Shown: positions 46,764 through 55,884, counted from the stretch's first letter. The stretch is DNA of 64,000 nt from Clostridium bowmanii (GCF_018861315.1 NZ_JAHLDL010000008.1:89188-153187); one strand, 5' to 3'. Program-made: numbers and translations. Notes: generated from the letters alone by a model not told the origin.

Positions 46764-47156
46764 ATGAATAAAAAGATGAGTTTAGGAACAGCTATGATTA
46801 TTAGAACCATCCCCATTATATTTTTCCCGATTTTCTATTATACTATGGTGAGAACTCACTATACGACTTTTGACTCTTTTATCCCAGTCATTGTTGGAAC
46901 AATATGTGGTGGATTATTTAGTCTATATCACAAAATGAAAAAAGACATAAATGATGAACTGGCAAAGAGAAATAAATTAAAATCAGATTCCATTTGTTTT
47001 ACAGTTGCCATCATAACTCTTATTTTCATAATGATCACAATTGGCTTTTCTAATATTTCAACAATAACAATCGGTTATATTATTTCATTTGATATTGTTT
47101 TTCTCGCTATTTTAAATGTGATCATATTTAATATCATCGACAAAAAAGGAGTTTAG
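46764..47156 (+). CDS. Four-helix membrane protein in HTH cassette
   Basis: 130 residues with four hydrophobic segments (about 9-27, 33-52, 78-98 and 103-122). The cytoplasmic loop is Lys/Asp-rich. It resembles the small DUF2178-like membrane proteins that sit directly upstream of a Cro/C1 HTH gene in many Firmicutes. The gap to the HTH gene is three bases, so they are co-expressed. Function of such pairs is unknown. Confidence 0.85.
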   Translation: MNKKMSLGTAMIIRTIPIIFFPIFYYTMVRTHYTTFDSFIPVIVGTICGGLFSLYHKMKKDINDELAKRNKLKSDSICFTVAIITLIFIMITIGFSNISTITIGYIISFDIVFLAILNVIIFNIIDKKGV

Positions 47157-47159
47157 AAT

Positions 47160-47378
47160 ATGGTCATCCTTAAAACTAGAATTAAAGAATTCAGAGCAAA
47201 ACACGACCTAAATCAACAAGAATTAGCTGAAAAAATTAATGTAAGACGAGAAACTATTGTTCATCTTGAAAACGGAAAATATAACCCTTCACTAAAAATA
47301 GCAATGGATATTTCAAAGGTATTCCACTGCACAGTTGAAGATATTTTCGAGTTTATCGAGGATAATACTGATAAGTAA
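47160..47378 (+). CDS. Cro/C1-type (XRE) HTH regulator
   Basis: 72 residues, essentially one HTH_XRE domain: [45 protein letters not shown]. Such short YgzD/CopG-like single-domain proteins usually repress their own operon. The inverted repeat over the cassette promoter is the obvious target. Start after AAAGGAG. Confidence 0.93.
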   Translation: MVILKTRIKEFRAKHDLNQQELAEKINVRRETIVHLENGKYNPSLKIAMDISKVFHCTVEDIFEFIEDNTDK

Positions 47379-47455
47379 CCATGATTAAAATTAAGACTCA
47401 GCTTAACTAGTACAATATTTCATTACAATTAAATATTCTATATAATGATTATACA

Positions 47456-47710
47456 AAAGTATGAAATTTCTCCGTAGAGAATTGCAATACGAAACGCAGA
47501 AACTATTGAAATTCGATTTAGAAATTCTTATTTTGCTTATGTAAAATTCTCGTAGCCTGACAGGGTACATAACAATTGATAATTGTTATGTACCCAAGAG
47601 CCCTACTAAGGGGATAAAGAATTTTACATTCGCAAAGCATTAAAAATTCCTAATCAAATTTCCAGTTTCAAGTTCGTTTGGCAATTCATGCAGGAGAAAT
47701 TTCATACTTT
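47456..47710. repeat. Family A palindromic repeat, long form (copy A5)
   Basis: 255 bp; ends AAAGTATGAAATTTCTCC and GGAGAAATTTCATACTTT are perfect complements over 18 bases. The inner arms (TTATGTAAAATTCTCGTA and ...GAATTTTACATTCGC) also pair. The right end runs into the coding sequence of the cytidylate-kinase-like gene: the GTATGA of the repeat provides its last Val codon and TGA stop. Confidence 0.9.
47563..47595. repeat. Nested 33-bp palindrome in copy A5
   Basis: GGGTACATAACAATT, a 3-base loop GAT, and the exact complement: 15-bp perfect arms at the tip of the element, in the place where copy A3 carries a related palindrome and copies A2 and A6 carry AGCCTGCC-type hairpins. Confidence 0.8.
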
Positions 47711-48247
47711 CTCTATAACCTTCTTGACCTTCTCTATAGCCTCTTCTATTACCCCTTCCATACTAATATGTGAAGTATCGATAACTAAATCATAGTTACT
47801 TTCTTGATTTATATCTATATTATAAATATCCTTAAATCTACTAACCTCGAGTCTTCGCCTTTCATTTATATTCACCTTAGCATCTTCCTTAGAAGCATAT
47901 TTCTCTGATTTGCCTCGTTCATTTTTCATGGACCTCTCTACTGCAACATCCAAATCTACTTTTAAATATATTTTAAAGGAATCAGGTATAAAATGCCATG
48001 CAAGTCTAGCATCGAAAATGAAATTGTCCTTTTCTTTCCCAATCTCTGCAGTTCTGTTGTCAACTTCATGATCTAGCTTGTTATCAAGCATATATTTATT
48101 GTATTCCGTTATAGACATACCTTTTTCTACAGCTAATTTTCTTTGTAAATCACCTACACTAAAATAAGTATAATCTAAAGACTTACTTATAGCCTTAGCA
48201 ACACTGCTTTTTCCTGAATATAAGGCTCCTGTTATAGTTATCTTCAC
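47702..48247 (-). CDS. Cytidylate-kinase-like protein
   Basis: 181 residues from GTG 48247 (AGGAGAT site about ten bases upstream; the upstream in-frame TTG lacks one). P-loop GALYSGKSSVAKAIS at the start, DARLAWHFIPDSFKIYLKVD in the middle and a lid with RSMKNERGKSEKYASKEDA. This is the AAA_18/CmkB type seen in archaea and some clostridia, likely a (d)CMP kinase. Its last codons and stop are part of repeat A5. Confidence 0.88.
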   Translation of the reverse strand: MKITITGALYSGKSSVAKAISKSLDYTYFSVGDLQRKLAVEKGMSITEYNKYMLDNKLDHEVDNRTAEIGKEKDNFIFDARLAWHFIPDSFKIYLKVDLDVAVERSMKNERGKSEKYASKEDAKVNINERRRLEVSRFKDIYNIDINQESNYDLVIDTSHISMEGVIEEAIEKVKKVIEKV

Positions 48248-48457
48248 CGTTAAATCATCTCCTATATTTAAGTTCAAAACATTAAATATTTTATCCGCTT
48301 ATAATACCCATTATACTTGAAAGCAATACTTATTGGTACTGTTCCTCTGTCACAACTAGCGAAGCTTCTTCATACAATATATAATATTGATTTTATAATT
48401 ATTGCAATTAACAATCACTAATATTATGCCTTAAAAAACACTAGAAGGAGGTTTAAA

Positions 48458-48937
48458 ATGTACACAAACCCATATATGATGTATGACATGGATTTATTAG
48501 AAAAGTCCTTAGCAGGCATTAATTTAGCCGTTCAAGGCGAACAAGAAGATGAATTGTTCTATGATTACTTAATAAGTATTGCGCCTACAGATGATGAGAA
48601 AAAAATTATTGCTTCTATAAGGGATGATGAACGTGGACATAATAAAATGTTTAGATATATATACAAAAGCATCACCGGTGTAGATGTACCCCCTGGAAAT
48701 GATGAGGAGTTTGTGAAGCCTATTTCTTACCTTGATGGCATTAAAAAAGCTTTATTTGGAGAGCTTGGTGCTGTAGAAAGATATAGAGAAATTAGAAGAG
48801 GGCTTCCATCTACTATGTACAGAGATCTACTTTTCAACATTATAACTGATGAAATAAAGCATAGTTCTAAGTACAATTACTTATTCACCTTAAACAGTCA
48901 CAATATGTTAAAAGATATGCGGTATGGTGAGGCCTAG
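48458..48937 (+). CDS. Ferritin-like domain protein
   Basis: 159 residues, all-helical. Carboxylate/His motifs for a dinuclear metal site are visible: GEQEDELFYDYL (E), RDDERGHNKMF (E, H), GELGAVERYREIR (E) and ITDEIKHSSKYNYLF (E, H). This is the rubrerythrin/ferritin-like fold without a rubredoxin part. Probable role in peroxide or iron handling, by family. Start after AGGAGG. Confidence 0.9.
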   Translation: MYTNPYMMYDMDLLEKSLAGINLAVQGEQEDELFYDYLISIAPTDDEKKIIASIRDDERGHNKMFRYIYKSITGVDVPPGNDEEFVKPISYLDGIKKALFGELGAVERYREIRRGLPSTMYRDLLFNIITDEIKHSSKYNYLFTLNSHNMLKDMRYGEA

Positions 48938-48996
48938 GGTACATGAATAGTACTGCTCATCATTTGGATATATATAACAAACAAAATACTCATTTT

Positions 48997-49035
48997 AGGC
49001 TCCAAGGTGCTCGATTTGTTTACACCTTAGAGCCT
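48997..49035 (+). terminator. Terminator of the ferritin-like gene
   Basis: AGGCTCCAAGGTG with CACCTTAGAGCCT (one mismatch), 13-base loop, then ATTATTTTCTT. It separates this gene from the pepA promoter. Confidence 0.85.
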
Positions 49036-49080
49036 ATTATTTTCTTAATTATCACCTGAATATTTATAAATAAAAGTGTG

Positions 49081-49109
49081 TTGACAAAATTAGTCATTAA
49101 GCTTACAAT
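49081..49109 (+). promoter_or_regulatory. Sigma-A promoter of pepA
   Basis: -35 TTGACA (49081-49086), 17-bp spacer, -10 TACAAT (49104-49109). It leaves an untranslated leader of about 140 bases before the pepA ATG. Confidence 0.85.
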
Positions 49110-49125
49110 CAAATTAGATATTACT

Positions 49126-49140
49126 TGATAATCATTATCG
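49126..49140. promoter_or_regulatory. Fur-like box in the pepA leader
   Basis: TGATAATCATTATCG matches the 7-1-7 Fur-family consensus TGATAATNATTATCA at 14 of 15 positions. It lies at about +10 to +24 of the predicted transcript, where a bound repressor would block transcription. PerR and Zur use similar boxes, so the regulator is not certain. Confidence 0.7.
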
Positions 49141-49256
49141 TTTTATAAGAAATTAGGTATGTAAAACAAGTAAATTAGGTTAGGATAGACTCTCAAACAC
49201 ACTTATTATTTATTTGAATTTAATCTATACCAAAATGAAAGAGAAGGTGAAAATAT

Positions 49257-50768
49257 ATGATATTCCAAAGCAAAAATATAAAATCATACAATAATGAAGC
49301 TCAAACAAAATTTATTACTTATTTTGAGGATTCTCAATTAGACAAAGGATTAGCTTTAGATAAGGGATTGCCTTTAGACAAAGAAATTCACTCTAAAATA
49401 AAATTCATGTTAGATAGTGAAGACTTTGATTGTAAAAATGGCCAGCTACAAATTATAAATTTATTTAGAAATGAATCTCCTAGAAATGTAATTCTAGTTG
49501 GGGTAGGCAAAAAAGAAGATTTTACCTTAGACAGATTAAGAAAAAATATAGCTAAAGCAGTAAAAGAGGCAGCAAAGTCAAAATCTAAATCCATTGATAT
49601 AAATATTGAAAATTTAGTTAGCCTAATGAACTTAGATGAAATTGTTAGAACTATTTCTGAAGCTGCAGTAATGGCAGACTATAAATTTGATCAGTACAAA
49701 TCAGATAAAAAAGCTTCAACCTTAGAAGAATTCAACATACTATATGCGCAAGAAGATCATTTAGAAAATATTAGTAAGGGCATTAATGAAGGAGTAATAC
49801 TTGGACAAGCTAACATATTGACCAGGACCTTAGTTAATGAACCTGCTAATATATTAGGCCCTATAGAACTAGCTGAGGCAGCAAAAAAAGCTGGTGTTGA
49901 AAGTGGATTCCAAGTAGAAATCTTTGATGAGGTAGCTATAAAAAAATTAAATATGTTAGCATTCCTTGAAGTCGCTAAAGCTTCTGTTAAACCACCAAGA
50001 TTAATTGTTATGAGATACCAAGGTAACCCGGGTAGCAAAGAAGAAATTGTAGGATTAGTGGGAAAAGGTCTTACTTATGACAGTGGTGGATTATCCATCA
50101 AACCTACTACTGGAATGGTTACAATGAAATCCGACATGGGCGGAGCGGCCGCTGTAATTGGAGCCATGACTGCTATAACAAAACTAAAAGCAAAGGTAAA
50201 TGTAATAGGAGTAGTTGCTTCCTGTGAAAATATGATAGGTGGAAATAGTTACAGACCAGGAGATATAATTGGCTCCATGGGCGGCAAGACTATAGAAGTA
50301 ATTAACACCGATGCTGAAGGAAGATTAACTCTTGTAGATGCAGTAAATTATATAATTGAAAAAGAGCACGCTACAAAAGTAGTAGACATAGCCACATTAA
50401 CTGGGGCAGTAATCTCTGCTTTAGGCACTACGGCTACTGGTGTAGTTGCAAACAATGATTTCTTTTTTACTAGATTAGAGCAAGCTTCAAAAATATGTGA
50501 TGAAAAGGTTTGGAGATTACCGGCCTTTGATGAATATAAGGAATTGATAAAATCTGATGTAGCAGACCTTAAAAATTCAGGGGGCCGAAATGCTGGATCT
50601 ATAACAGCAGGATTATTTATTGGAGAATTCGTTAAGGATAAGCCTTGGTTACACCTTGATATTGCTGGAACTTCTTGGGCTGAAAAAAACAGTGATTATG
50701 AATCTAAGGGTGGAACTGGTGCTGGAGCTAGATTATTGTATCATTTGATTAAGCAGTTAGAAAAATAA
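49257..50768 (+). CDS. pepA: Leucyl aminopeptidase (M17)
   Basis: 503 residues. The C-terminal catalytic domain carries metal-binding VGKGLTYDSGGLSIKP and NTDAEGRLTLVDA; the N-terminal macro-like domain spans about residues 1-180. It is a two-metal (Zn/Mn) hexameric enzyme releasing N-terminal residues in peptide turnover. Found behind a sigma-A promoter with a Fur-like box, which is unusual for this housekeeping peptidase. The start is preceded by GAGAAGGTG. Confidence 0.96.
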   Translation: MIFQSKNIKSYNNEAQTKFITYFEDSQLDKGLALDKGLPLDKEIHSKIKFMLDSEDFDCKNGQLQIINLFRNESPRNVILVGVGKKEDFTLDRLRKNIAKAVKEAAKSKSKSIDINIENLVSLMNLDEIVRTISEAAVMADYKFDQYKSDKKASTLEEFNILYAQEDHLENISKGINEGVILGQANILTRTLVNEPANILGPIELAEAAKKAGVESGFQVEIFDEVAIKKLNMLAFLEVAKASVKPPRLIVMRYQGNPGSKEEIVGLVGKGLTYDSGGLSIKPTTGMVTMKSDMGGAAAVIGAMTAITKLKAKVNVIGVVASCENMIGGNSYRPGDIIGSMGGKTIEVINTDAEGRLTLVDAVNYIIEKEHATKVVDIATLTGAVISALGTTATGVVANNDFFFTRLEQASKICDEKVWRLPAFDEYKELIKSDVADLKNSGGRNAGSITAGLFIGEFVKDKPWLHLDIAGTSWAEKNSDYESKGGTGAGARLLYHLIKQLEK

Positions 50769-50772
50769 AAAA

Positions 50773-50797
50773 CAGAGACTTAAAATTTAAGTCTCTG
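50773..50797. terminator. Two-way terminator between pepA and the 50787 gene
   Basis: CAGAGACTTAAA with exact complement TTTAAGTCTCTG and a one-base loop, with A-rich and T-rich flanks; it overlaps the last codons of the minus-strand gene. Confidence 0.8.
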
Positions 50798-51650
50798 CTT
50801 TTATCTTTTCTAATTCTTTCTTTATCTCACTGTCACCAGTTTCACTTATAGCCTTATCAAGTTTCCTAATAATATCACTTATTACTTTTTTCTTTTCATC
50901 TATAGATTTATATTTAACTGCATCAATGGTATTTTTAATTTCGTTCATCTTTTGTTTTTGTGATTCATTCATAAGTGAACTAGCACCTTGTATTTTTTGT
51001 TCAAATATAGTTAGTTGTTTATCTATATTCTCCACACTATTCTTAGTAAGCGCATCAAATAAAGCCTTTATATCCATTTTTTCTGCTGTACCTACTATTT
51101 TACTATCTACAATCTTTAAATCCTTCATTTTAAAATGAACAGCACTCTCTTTAATTTTTATTAAATTGTCCTCAACATAAAAACTCTCGTTAGCATTCTT
51201 TGAAATTTGAGAAATCACCATACTCTTAGGCAATGTAAGCTTGCCGATTTTAAAATTGTCAGCATCATAGACAATATCACCATTAGAAATGCTTATTTTC
51301 CCTGCAGAAGAAAATAATAAATTAATATTCTTATAACTTATAGGTGCTTCAATTAAAAGTTTATCCTTTAAAACTTCTATATTAGCTCCTTTAAGAGTTA
51401 TATCTCCCTTATTTTTAGGACTTTCAAAATATAAATTGCTTAACTGATCTACATCCTCTTGATTTAATTCAAATTCTCCACCTTTTATCTGTATAACTTT
51501 AATTTTGTTTATAACCTCTGTGGAATCCGTTTTTTTAAGGACCACCCCTCCAGTATATAATACACTGTATACAAGTAATGCCAAAGCTGCTAATAAAACA
51601 ATAAACACTACTAGGCCTTTGCTTTTCTTTGATTTTTTAGTTCTAGCCAT
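50787..51650 (-). CDS. Membrane-anchored protein, paralogue of the 53732 gene
   Basis: 287 residues. A Lys-rich N-terminus (MARTKKSKKSKG), one membrane helix (about 12-34), and TGGVVLKKTDSTEVINKIKVIQIKGGEFELN, which closely matches TLNNGGLDLKKTNFTEVISKLKNIKTIGGEN in the 53732 protein. An outer DUF-type beta-rich domain (about 45-185) and a long helical C-terminus follow. Resembles anchored proteins that present a LEA/lipid-binding-like domain, but no family is recognised. Diverges from the MutS-family gene. Confidence 0.8.
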   Translation of the reverse strand: MARTKKSKKSKGLVVFIVLLAALALLVYSVLYTGGVVLKKTDSTEVINKIKVIQIKGGEFELNQEDVDQLSNLYFESPKNKGDITLKGANIEVLKDKLLIEAPISYKNINLLFSSAGKISISNGDIVYDADNFKIGKLTLPKSMVISQISKNANESFYVEDNLIKIKESAVHFKMKDLKIVDSKIVGTAEKMDIKALFDALTKNSVENIDKQLTIFEQKIQGASSLMNESQKQKMNEIKNTIDAVKYKSIDEKKKVISDIIRKLDKAISETGDSEIKKELEKIKAET

Positions 51651-51843
51651 AATATCTCCCTTTATTCATAATGCTTATATATTATCACATTTAGATTGAT
51701 TTAATTCATCAAATTAAATAGTTAACAAATAATTTTTCCCCTTCCATTTATTAATCTGGTCATATTATCCTAATATTGAAAATTGCGGACCAAGCCTGTA
51801 GTATGATATTATATACCTAATAAGAAAGACCTAGGAGGATATC

Positions 51844-53667
51844 ATGATAACCGAAAAAAAGCTCTACATTAATCGAAAAAAACATTATGAATATTTATTA
51901 AAAAAGCAAAATGAAACCGCAAGTTTTATAGGCATATTAAGATTTTTAATCTTTGCAAGTGGATTAGGCTTTACAATTTTCTTCTATTTGCGATCAAATT
52001 ATTATTTATGTCTATCTGTATTAATTGCCACTACTGTAATATTTGTATTTTTCGCAATTAAGCATAGCAAGATAAAACACAACAAAATTCGTTGTTCTAT
52101 TTTATGTGAAATTAATGAAAATGCTATAAAACGGTTAAATGGCAATTGGAAGGATTTTTCTGATGATGGTAAAGATTTTTTTGATGAGGAACATAATTAC
52201 TCAAGAGACTTGGATATATTTGGCGAAAGTTCCCTTTTTCAATGGATTAACTCCTGTATAACTTATCTTGGCAGAAAAAAATTAAAGGACACTCTGTCCT
52301 CTCCTATTTATAGTATTAAGCAAATTTATAAAAGACAAGAAGCAATAAGGGAATTAGCGAAAAATATGGGGTGGACACAAAGATTTGAAGCAGAAGCCAT
52401 CCTTAGTGAAAATAAAAATCATAACCCTGAAGAATTAATCCAATGGGCCGAGGATAAAAATGAGTTTTTCCTAAAATCTTGGGTTATAACTATAACAAGG
52501 CTATTACCAATAGTGACTTTATCTGTTTTTGTATTATCCCTATTTTTTACTAAAGTATCCTATAGATTAGGCCTTATAGGCATTGTGATTCAAATGATAA
52601 TGCTTACACTTGGATATAGAGAAATAAGTAGCAATTTAGATACTGTAAATGAATATAAAGATACTATTCTTATATATAATAAGCTTCTTATGCATATTGA
52701 AAAAACAAATTTCAACTCTGAGTATTTAAAAAGTTTAAAAGCTAAACTTTTCAATGCAGATGGGATAAAAGCTTCTCATCAGATAAAAAGATTAGGAAAG
52801 CTAGTAAATCTAATCTCTGATAGGAAGAACATTTATTATCTGCCTATAAATATCATTTTTCTATTAGATTATCAATGTCTAATTAATCTACAGCGATTTA
52901 AAAAGACTAGCGGTATTAGTTTAAAATCTTGGCTAGAGGTTATAGGTGAAATGGAGGCCTTAAATAGTTTATCAACTATAACTTACGAACACAAAGATTG
53001 GGCAATGCCAAAGTTTCAGGAGGAGCCTCCTATTTTTAAAGCTAAGAATTTGGGACATCCACTACTTGGAGCCAGTAGAGTATATAATGATATTCACATA
53101 GAAAAGTCACAAAACATTCTTTTAATTACTGGTTCTAATATGTCTGGTAAAAGCACCTTACTGCGAACTACAGGCATTAACTTGGTTTTAGCCTATGCAG
53201 GTGCTCCTGTTTGTGCAGAAAGTTTTTACTGCTCTATAATGGATATTTATACTTGCATGAGGACAAGTGATAATTTAGAAAAAAATATTTCTTCCTTCTA
53301 TGCAGAGCTTCTAAGAATAAAGAAACTAGTAACTGCTACAGAAAATAATGCTCCAATTTTCTTCTTATTAGATGAAATTTTTAAGGGAACTAACTCTATA
53401 GATAGACATACCGGAGCTAAGGTTTTGGTAAGCAAACTAAGTACTGACAACGCACTAGGCTTTGTATCTACCCATGACTTAGAACTAGGTGACATTGAGA
53501 AAACCAATAAGAAAGTTAAAAATTATCACCTTAAAGAATATTATAAAGATGATAAATTATACTTTGACTATAAGTTGCGTTCTGGTGTTTCTACAACTAG
53601 GAATGCATTATATTTAATGAAAATGGCAGGTCTTGATATTCCATCTGATTTAGAACTTCCTCAATAA
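51844..53667 (+). CDS. Membrane MutS-family ATPase
   Basis: 607 residues. Two hydrophobic pairs (about 28-75 and 215-262) replace the mismatch-recognition domains; the C-terminal ATPase has Walker A GSNMSGKSTLLR (about 434), Walker B FFLLDEIFKGTNSIDR and STHDLELG. This is the MutS-related membrane family (COG0249-like, near YshD/MutS2 only in the ATPase part). DNA repair activity cannot be assumed since the DNA-binding domains are missing. Start after AGGAGG; strong terminator follows. Confidence 0.9.
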   Translation: MITEKKLYINRKKHYEYLLKKQNETASFIGILRFLIFASGLGFTIFFYLRSNYYLCLSVLIATTVIFVFFAIKHSKIKHNKIRCSILCEINENAIKRLNGNWKDFSDDGKDFFDEEHNYSRDLDIFGESSLFQWINSCITYLGRKKLKDTLSSPIYSIKQIYKRQEAIRELAKNMGWTQRFEAEAILSENKNHNPEELIQWAEDKNEFFLKSWVITITRLLPIVTLSVFVLSLFFTKVSYRLGLIGIVIQMIMLTLGYREISSNLDTVNEYKDTILIYNKLLMHIEKTNFNSEYLKSLKAKLFNADGIKASHQIKRLGKLVNLISDRKNIYYLPINIIFLLDYQCLINLQRFKKTSGISLKSWLEVIGEMEALNSLSTITYEHKDWAMPKFQEEPPIFKAKNLGHPLLGASRVYNDIHIEKSQNILLITGSNMSGKSTLLRTTGINLVLAYAGAPVCAESFYCSIMDIYTCMRTSDNLEKNISSFYAELLRIKKLVTATENNAPIFFLLDEIFKGTNSIDRHTGAKVLVSKLSTDNALGFVSTHDLELGDIEKTNKKVKNYHLKEYYKDDKLYFDYKLRSGVSTTRNALYLMKMAGLDIPSDLELPQ

Positions 53668-53678
53668 AACAATAAAAT

Positions 53679-53724
53679 AAAACTATCAAAATACCACTGG
53701 CATTTTGATAGTTTTATTTTTTTA
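53679..53724 (+). terminator. Terminator of the MutS-family gene
   Basis: AAAACTATCAAAAT with exact complement and a 9-base loop, then ATTTTTTT. It also faces the convergent 53732 gene. Confidence 0.9.
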
Positions 53725-53731
53725 ACAAGAA

Positions 53732-54349
53732 TTATAGTCCAAAAATTTGGTTCAATTGCCCAACACTATCTCCATCAATATTAGTAAATAATGCGACTTT
53801 AACTCTATTCTTACTTTCCTTATCTAATTTACTATAAGAATTCTTAACAGATGCTTGGTCTGAAGAAGAATTGTAGGAAGCATCTCGTTGCAATTTACTA
53901 ACAGTTGAACGCATCTTTGAGATTATCTGCTTCTCTTTTGGAGTCTCCACTTGTAAATATGCGCCTCCTAGATCTTCATTTAATTTTTCAAGTACAGTGA
54001 GTTTAGTCTGCTTTTGCTTGCCAGGCTCTTTTCTGTTTTCCTCTGTATTTTGTTTTTCTTCTGATATTGCAGCCTGTTTAGACGTTTCAACGGCTGCTCT
54101 TATTTTTTCTAATTTTTTTTGTTTGTCACTATTTTCAGTTTTTTCTGTAGATTCACTTTTAGCTTCAGAATTTTCTCCACCTATAGTTTTTATATTTTTA
54201 AGTTTACTTATAACCTCAGTAAAATTAGTTTTCTTAAGGTCTAGTCCACCATTATTTAATGTAATGTATGCAAAAATTACAATTGTACCTAATAAAATAA
54301 TTAGTCCAGGTATCCCTTTGTTCTTCTTTGTCTTCCTATTTCTCGACAT
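53732..54349 (-). CDS. Membrane-anchored protein, paralogue of the 50787 gene
   Basis: 205 residues. Basic MSRNRKTKKNKG start, one membrane helix (about 13-32), then the shared GGLDLKKTNFTEVISKLKN segment. The rest is a long charged, probably coiled-coil part (about 60-200), lacking the beta-rich domain of its paralogue. The two paralogues flank the membrane MutS-family gene. Function unknown; start after AGGAGG. Confidence 0.8.
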   Translation of the reverse strand: MSRNRKTKKNKGIPGLIILLGTIVIFAYITLNNGGLDLKKTNFTEVISKLKNIKTIGGENSEAKSESTEKTENSDKQKKLEKIRAAVETSKQAAISEEKQNTEENRKEPGKQKQTKLTVLEKLNEDLGGAYLQVETPKEKQIISKMRSTVSKLQRDASYNSSSDQASVKNSYSKLDKESKNRVKVALFTNIDGDSVGQLNQIFGL

Positions 54350-54501
54350 AATTACCTCCTTTTTTCGTAGTGTCTACATACTAGCACAGATACACTGATT
54401 TTTAACTTTATATGGGGCAGTTTACAAAAAATTGTCCTATTCATCTTATTACGTTCACATCGAACTCCCATCACATTCCATATTTGCATTGGAAATAGGC
54501 A

Positions 54502-54542
54502 TTTTTTTAGAGTATACTTTAAAAAAGTATACTCTAAAAAAA
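54502..54542. terminator. Perfect palindromic terminator
   Basis: TTTTTTAGAGTATACTTT, a 2-base gap, and its exact complement. A long A/T-rich stem with T6 on both strands, 60 bases past the stop of the metallo-hydrolase lipoprotein. Confidence 0.75.
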
Positions 54543-54601
54543 CACCTATATTAAAAATTATTATGGGTCGACCTTATTCCCAAGGTGAACTTCACTTATT
54601 T

Positions 54602-55636
54602 CTAAGGCCTTCCAGCCGAATAACTACCAGGCTTTGTATTAAAACTTATGGTTTTTCCATTAGATGTGGCTATAATAGTTCCTAACTCATCTGTTCTATA
54701 TACTGGTATGTTTTTATTTTTCAATTTGTCCATGGTTTCTTTATGTGGATGGCCATAATCATTTCCTTTTTCAGTGGATATAATCGCATACTTTGGATTT
54801 ACCTTAGCTAAGAATTCATCTGAAGTTGATGATCTACTTCCATGATGACCTACTTTAAGCACATCTGCCTTAATATTAAACCCCTTTTGAAGGATTTCAC
54901 TTTCTGATATGTCCTCCGCATCTCCTGTTAAAATGAAAGAATTGTTTCCAAATTCTAATTTTACCACCACAGAATAATTATTTAAATCCTTATATTTAGT
55001 ACTATTTGGGGCTAAAATTGTACATTTAGCTGAACCTAAATTAAAGGTTTCTCCTGGACTAGGAACGGTTGCCTTCATTCCTTTATTTTTTATTGCTGCC
55101 ACTACATCTCCAAAAGTCTTTGTAGTAGAAGTTGCTTTAGGCAAAAAAATTTTACCTATATTAAAATCATTAATTATATAATCCAGACCTCCCATGTGAT
55201 CTTCATGAGGATGAGTTCCAATAACATAGTCTAACTTTTTTACACCTTGCTGCAACAAGTAGTTCTTAACTAGCTTGCCATCTCCATTATTTCCTGCATC
55301 TATAAGCATAAACTTTGAACCTTGTTGAATTAAAATACTATCTGCTTGTCCAACGTTAATAAAATGAACTTTTAAATTACCATTTAAAGTTGAATTGGTT
55401 TTTTTACCTTCATATTGGGTAATTTTAGTATTTTCATCTGTGACTTTTGTGTTTTCATTCACTGTCTTAGTATTTTCATCAGAATTTGCCACTTTTTCTG
55501 AGCTATTACTTATTTGCATTTTTTCTTTAGATACACTTACAGCATTATCTCCAATATTACTTGCACACCCAGTTAAAAGAAAAACAGATAAAAACAAAAT
55601 TAAAAAGCAAGAATATTTAATTTTAAATCTTTTTAT
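54602..55636 (-). CDS. ComEC-like metallo-beta-lactamase lipoprotein, apparent ATA start
   Basis: 344 residues if translation starts at ATA 55636. That codon follows AAGGGGGTG at ideal distance and gives a full lipoprotein signal (basic KRFKIK, hydrophobic core, lipobox LLTGC). The nearest standard start, TTG 55597, lacks a ribosome site and cuts off the basic part. After an Asn/Thr/Lys-rich linker (about 30-75) comes the MBL domain with GTHPHEDHMGGLDYI, DAED and GHHGSRSSTSDEF. It matches the C-terminal domain of ComEC found as a separate lipoprotein in Firmicutes. Substrate unknown. Confidence 0.88.
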   Translation of the reverse strand: MKRFKIKYSCFLILFLSVFLLTGCASNIGDNAVSVSKEKMQISNSSEKVANSDENTKTVNENTKVTDENTKITQYEGKKTNSTLNGNLKVHFINVGQADSILIQQGSKFMLIDAGNNGDGKLVKNYLLQQGVKKLDYVIGTHPHEDHMGGLDYIINDFNIGKIFLPKATSTTKTFGDVVAAIKNKGMKATVPSPGETFNLGSAKCTILAPNSTKYKDLNNYSVVVKLEFGNNSFILTGDAEDISESEILQKGFNIKADVLKVGHHGSRSSTSDEFLAKVNPKYAIISTEKGNDYGHPHKETMDKLKNKNIPVYRTDELGTIIATSNGKTISFNTKPGSYSAGRP

Positions 55637-55884
55637 AGTAGCACCCCCTTATATAGAATTATGTTTTTTACAGAATCCTATCTATTATGTACTACCATAC
55701 AACATATTTGTAGTTTTGTGAATTTTTTTGGATTATTTTGCAATTTAATTAATGTGTATTGGTAATTAACAATTAAACCATGTATATTTTTTAATTAATT
55801 ACCTATGATTCAATAGTGTTTAAATTTTATTTTTGAGCAAAATAATATTATAGTAATATAGTATTGTCGGAAAGGAGAAATGTT

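Noticed and set aside
55742..55870. Coding potential between the metallo-hydrolase lipoprotein and the 47-residue peptide
   Set aside because: Only AT-rich sequence with no start preceded by a ribosome site until 55885.
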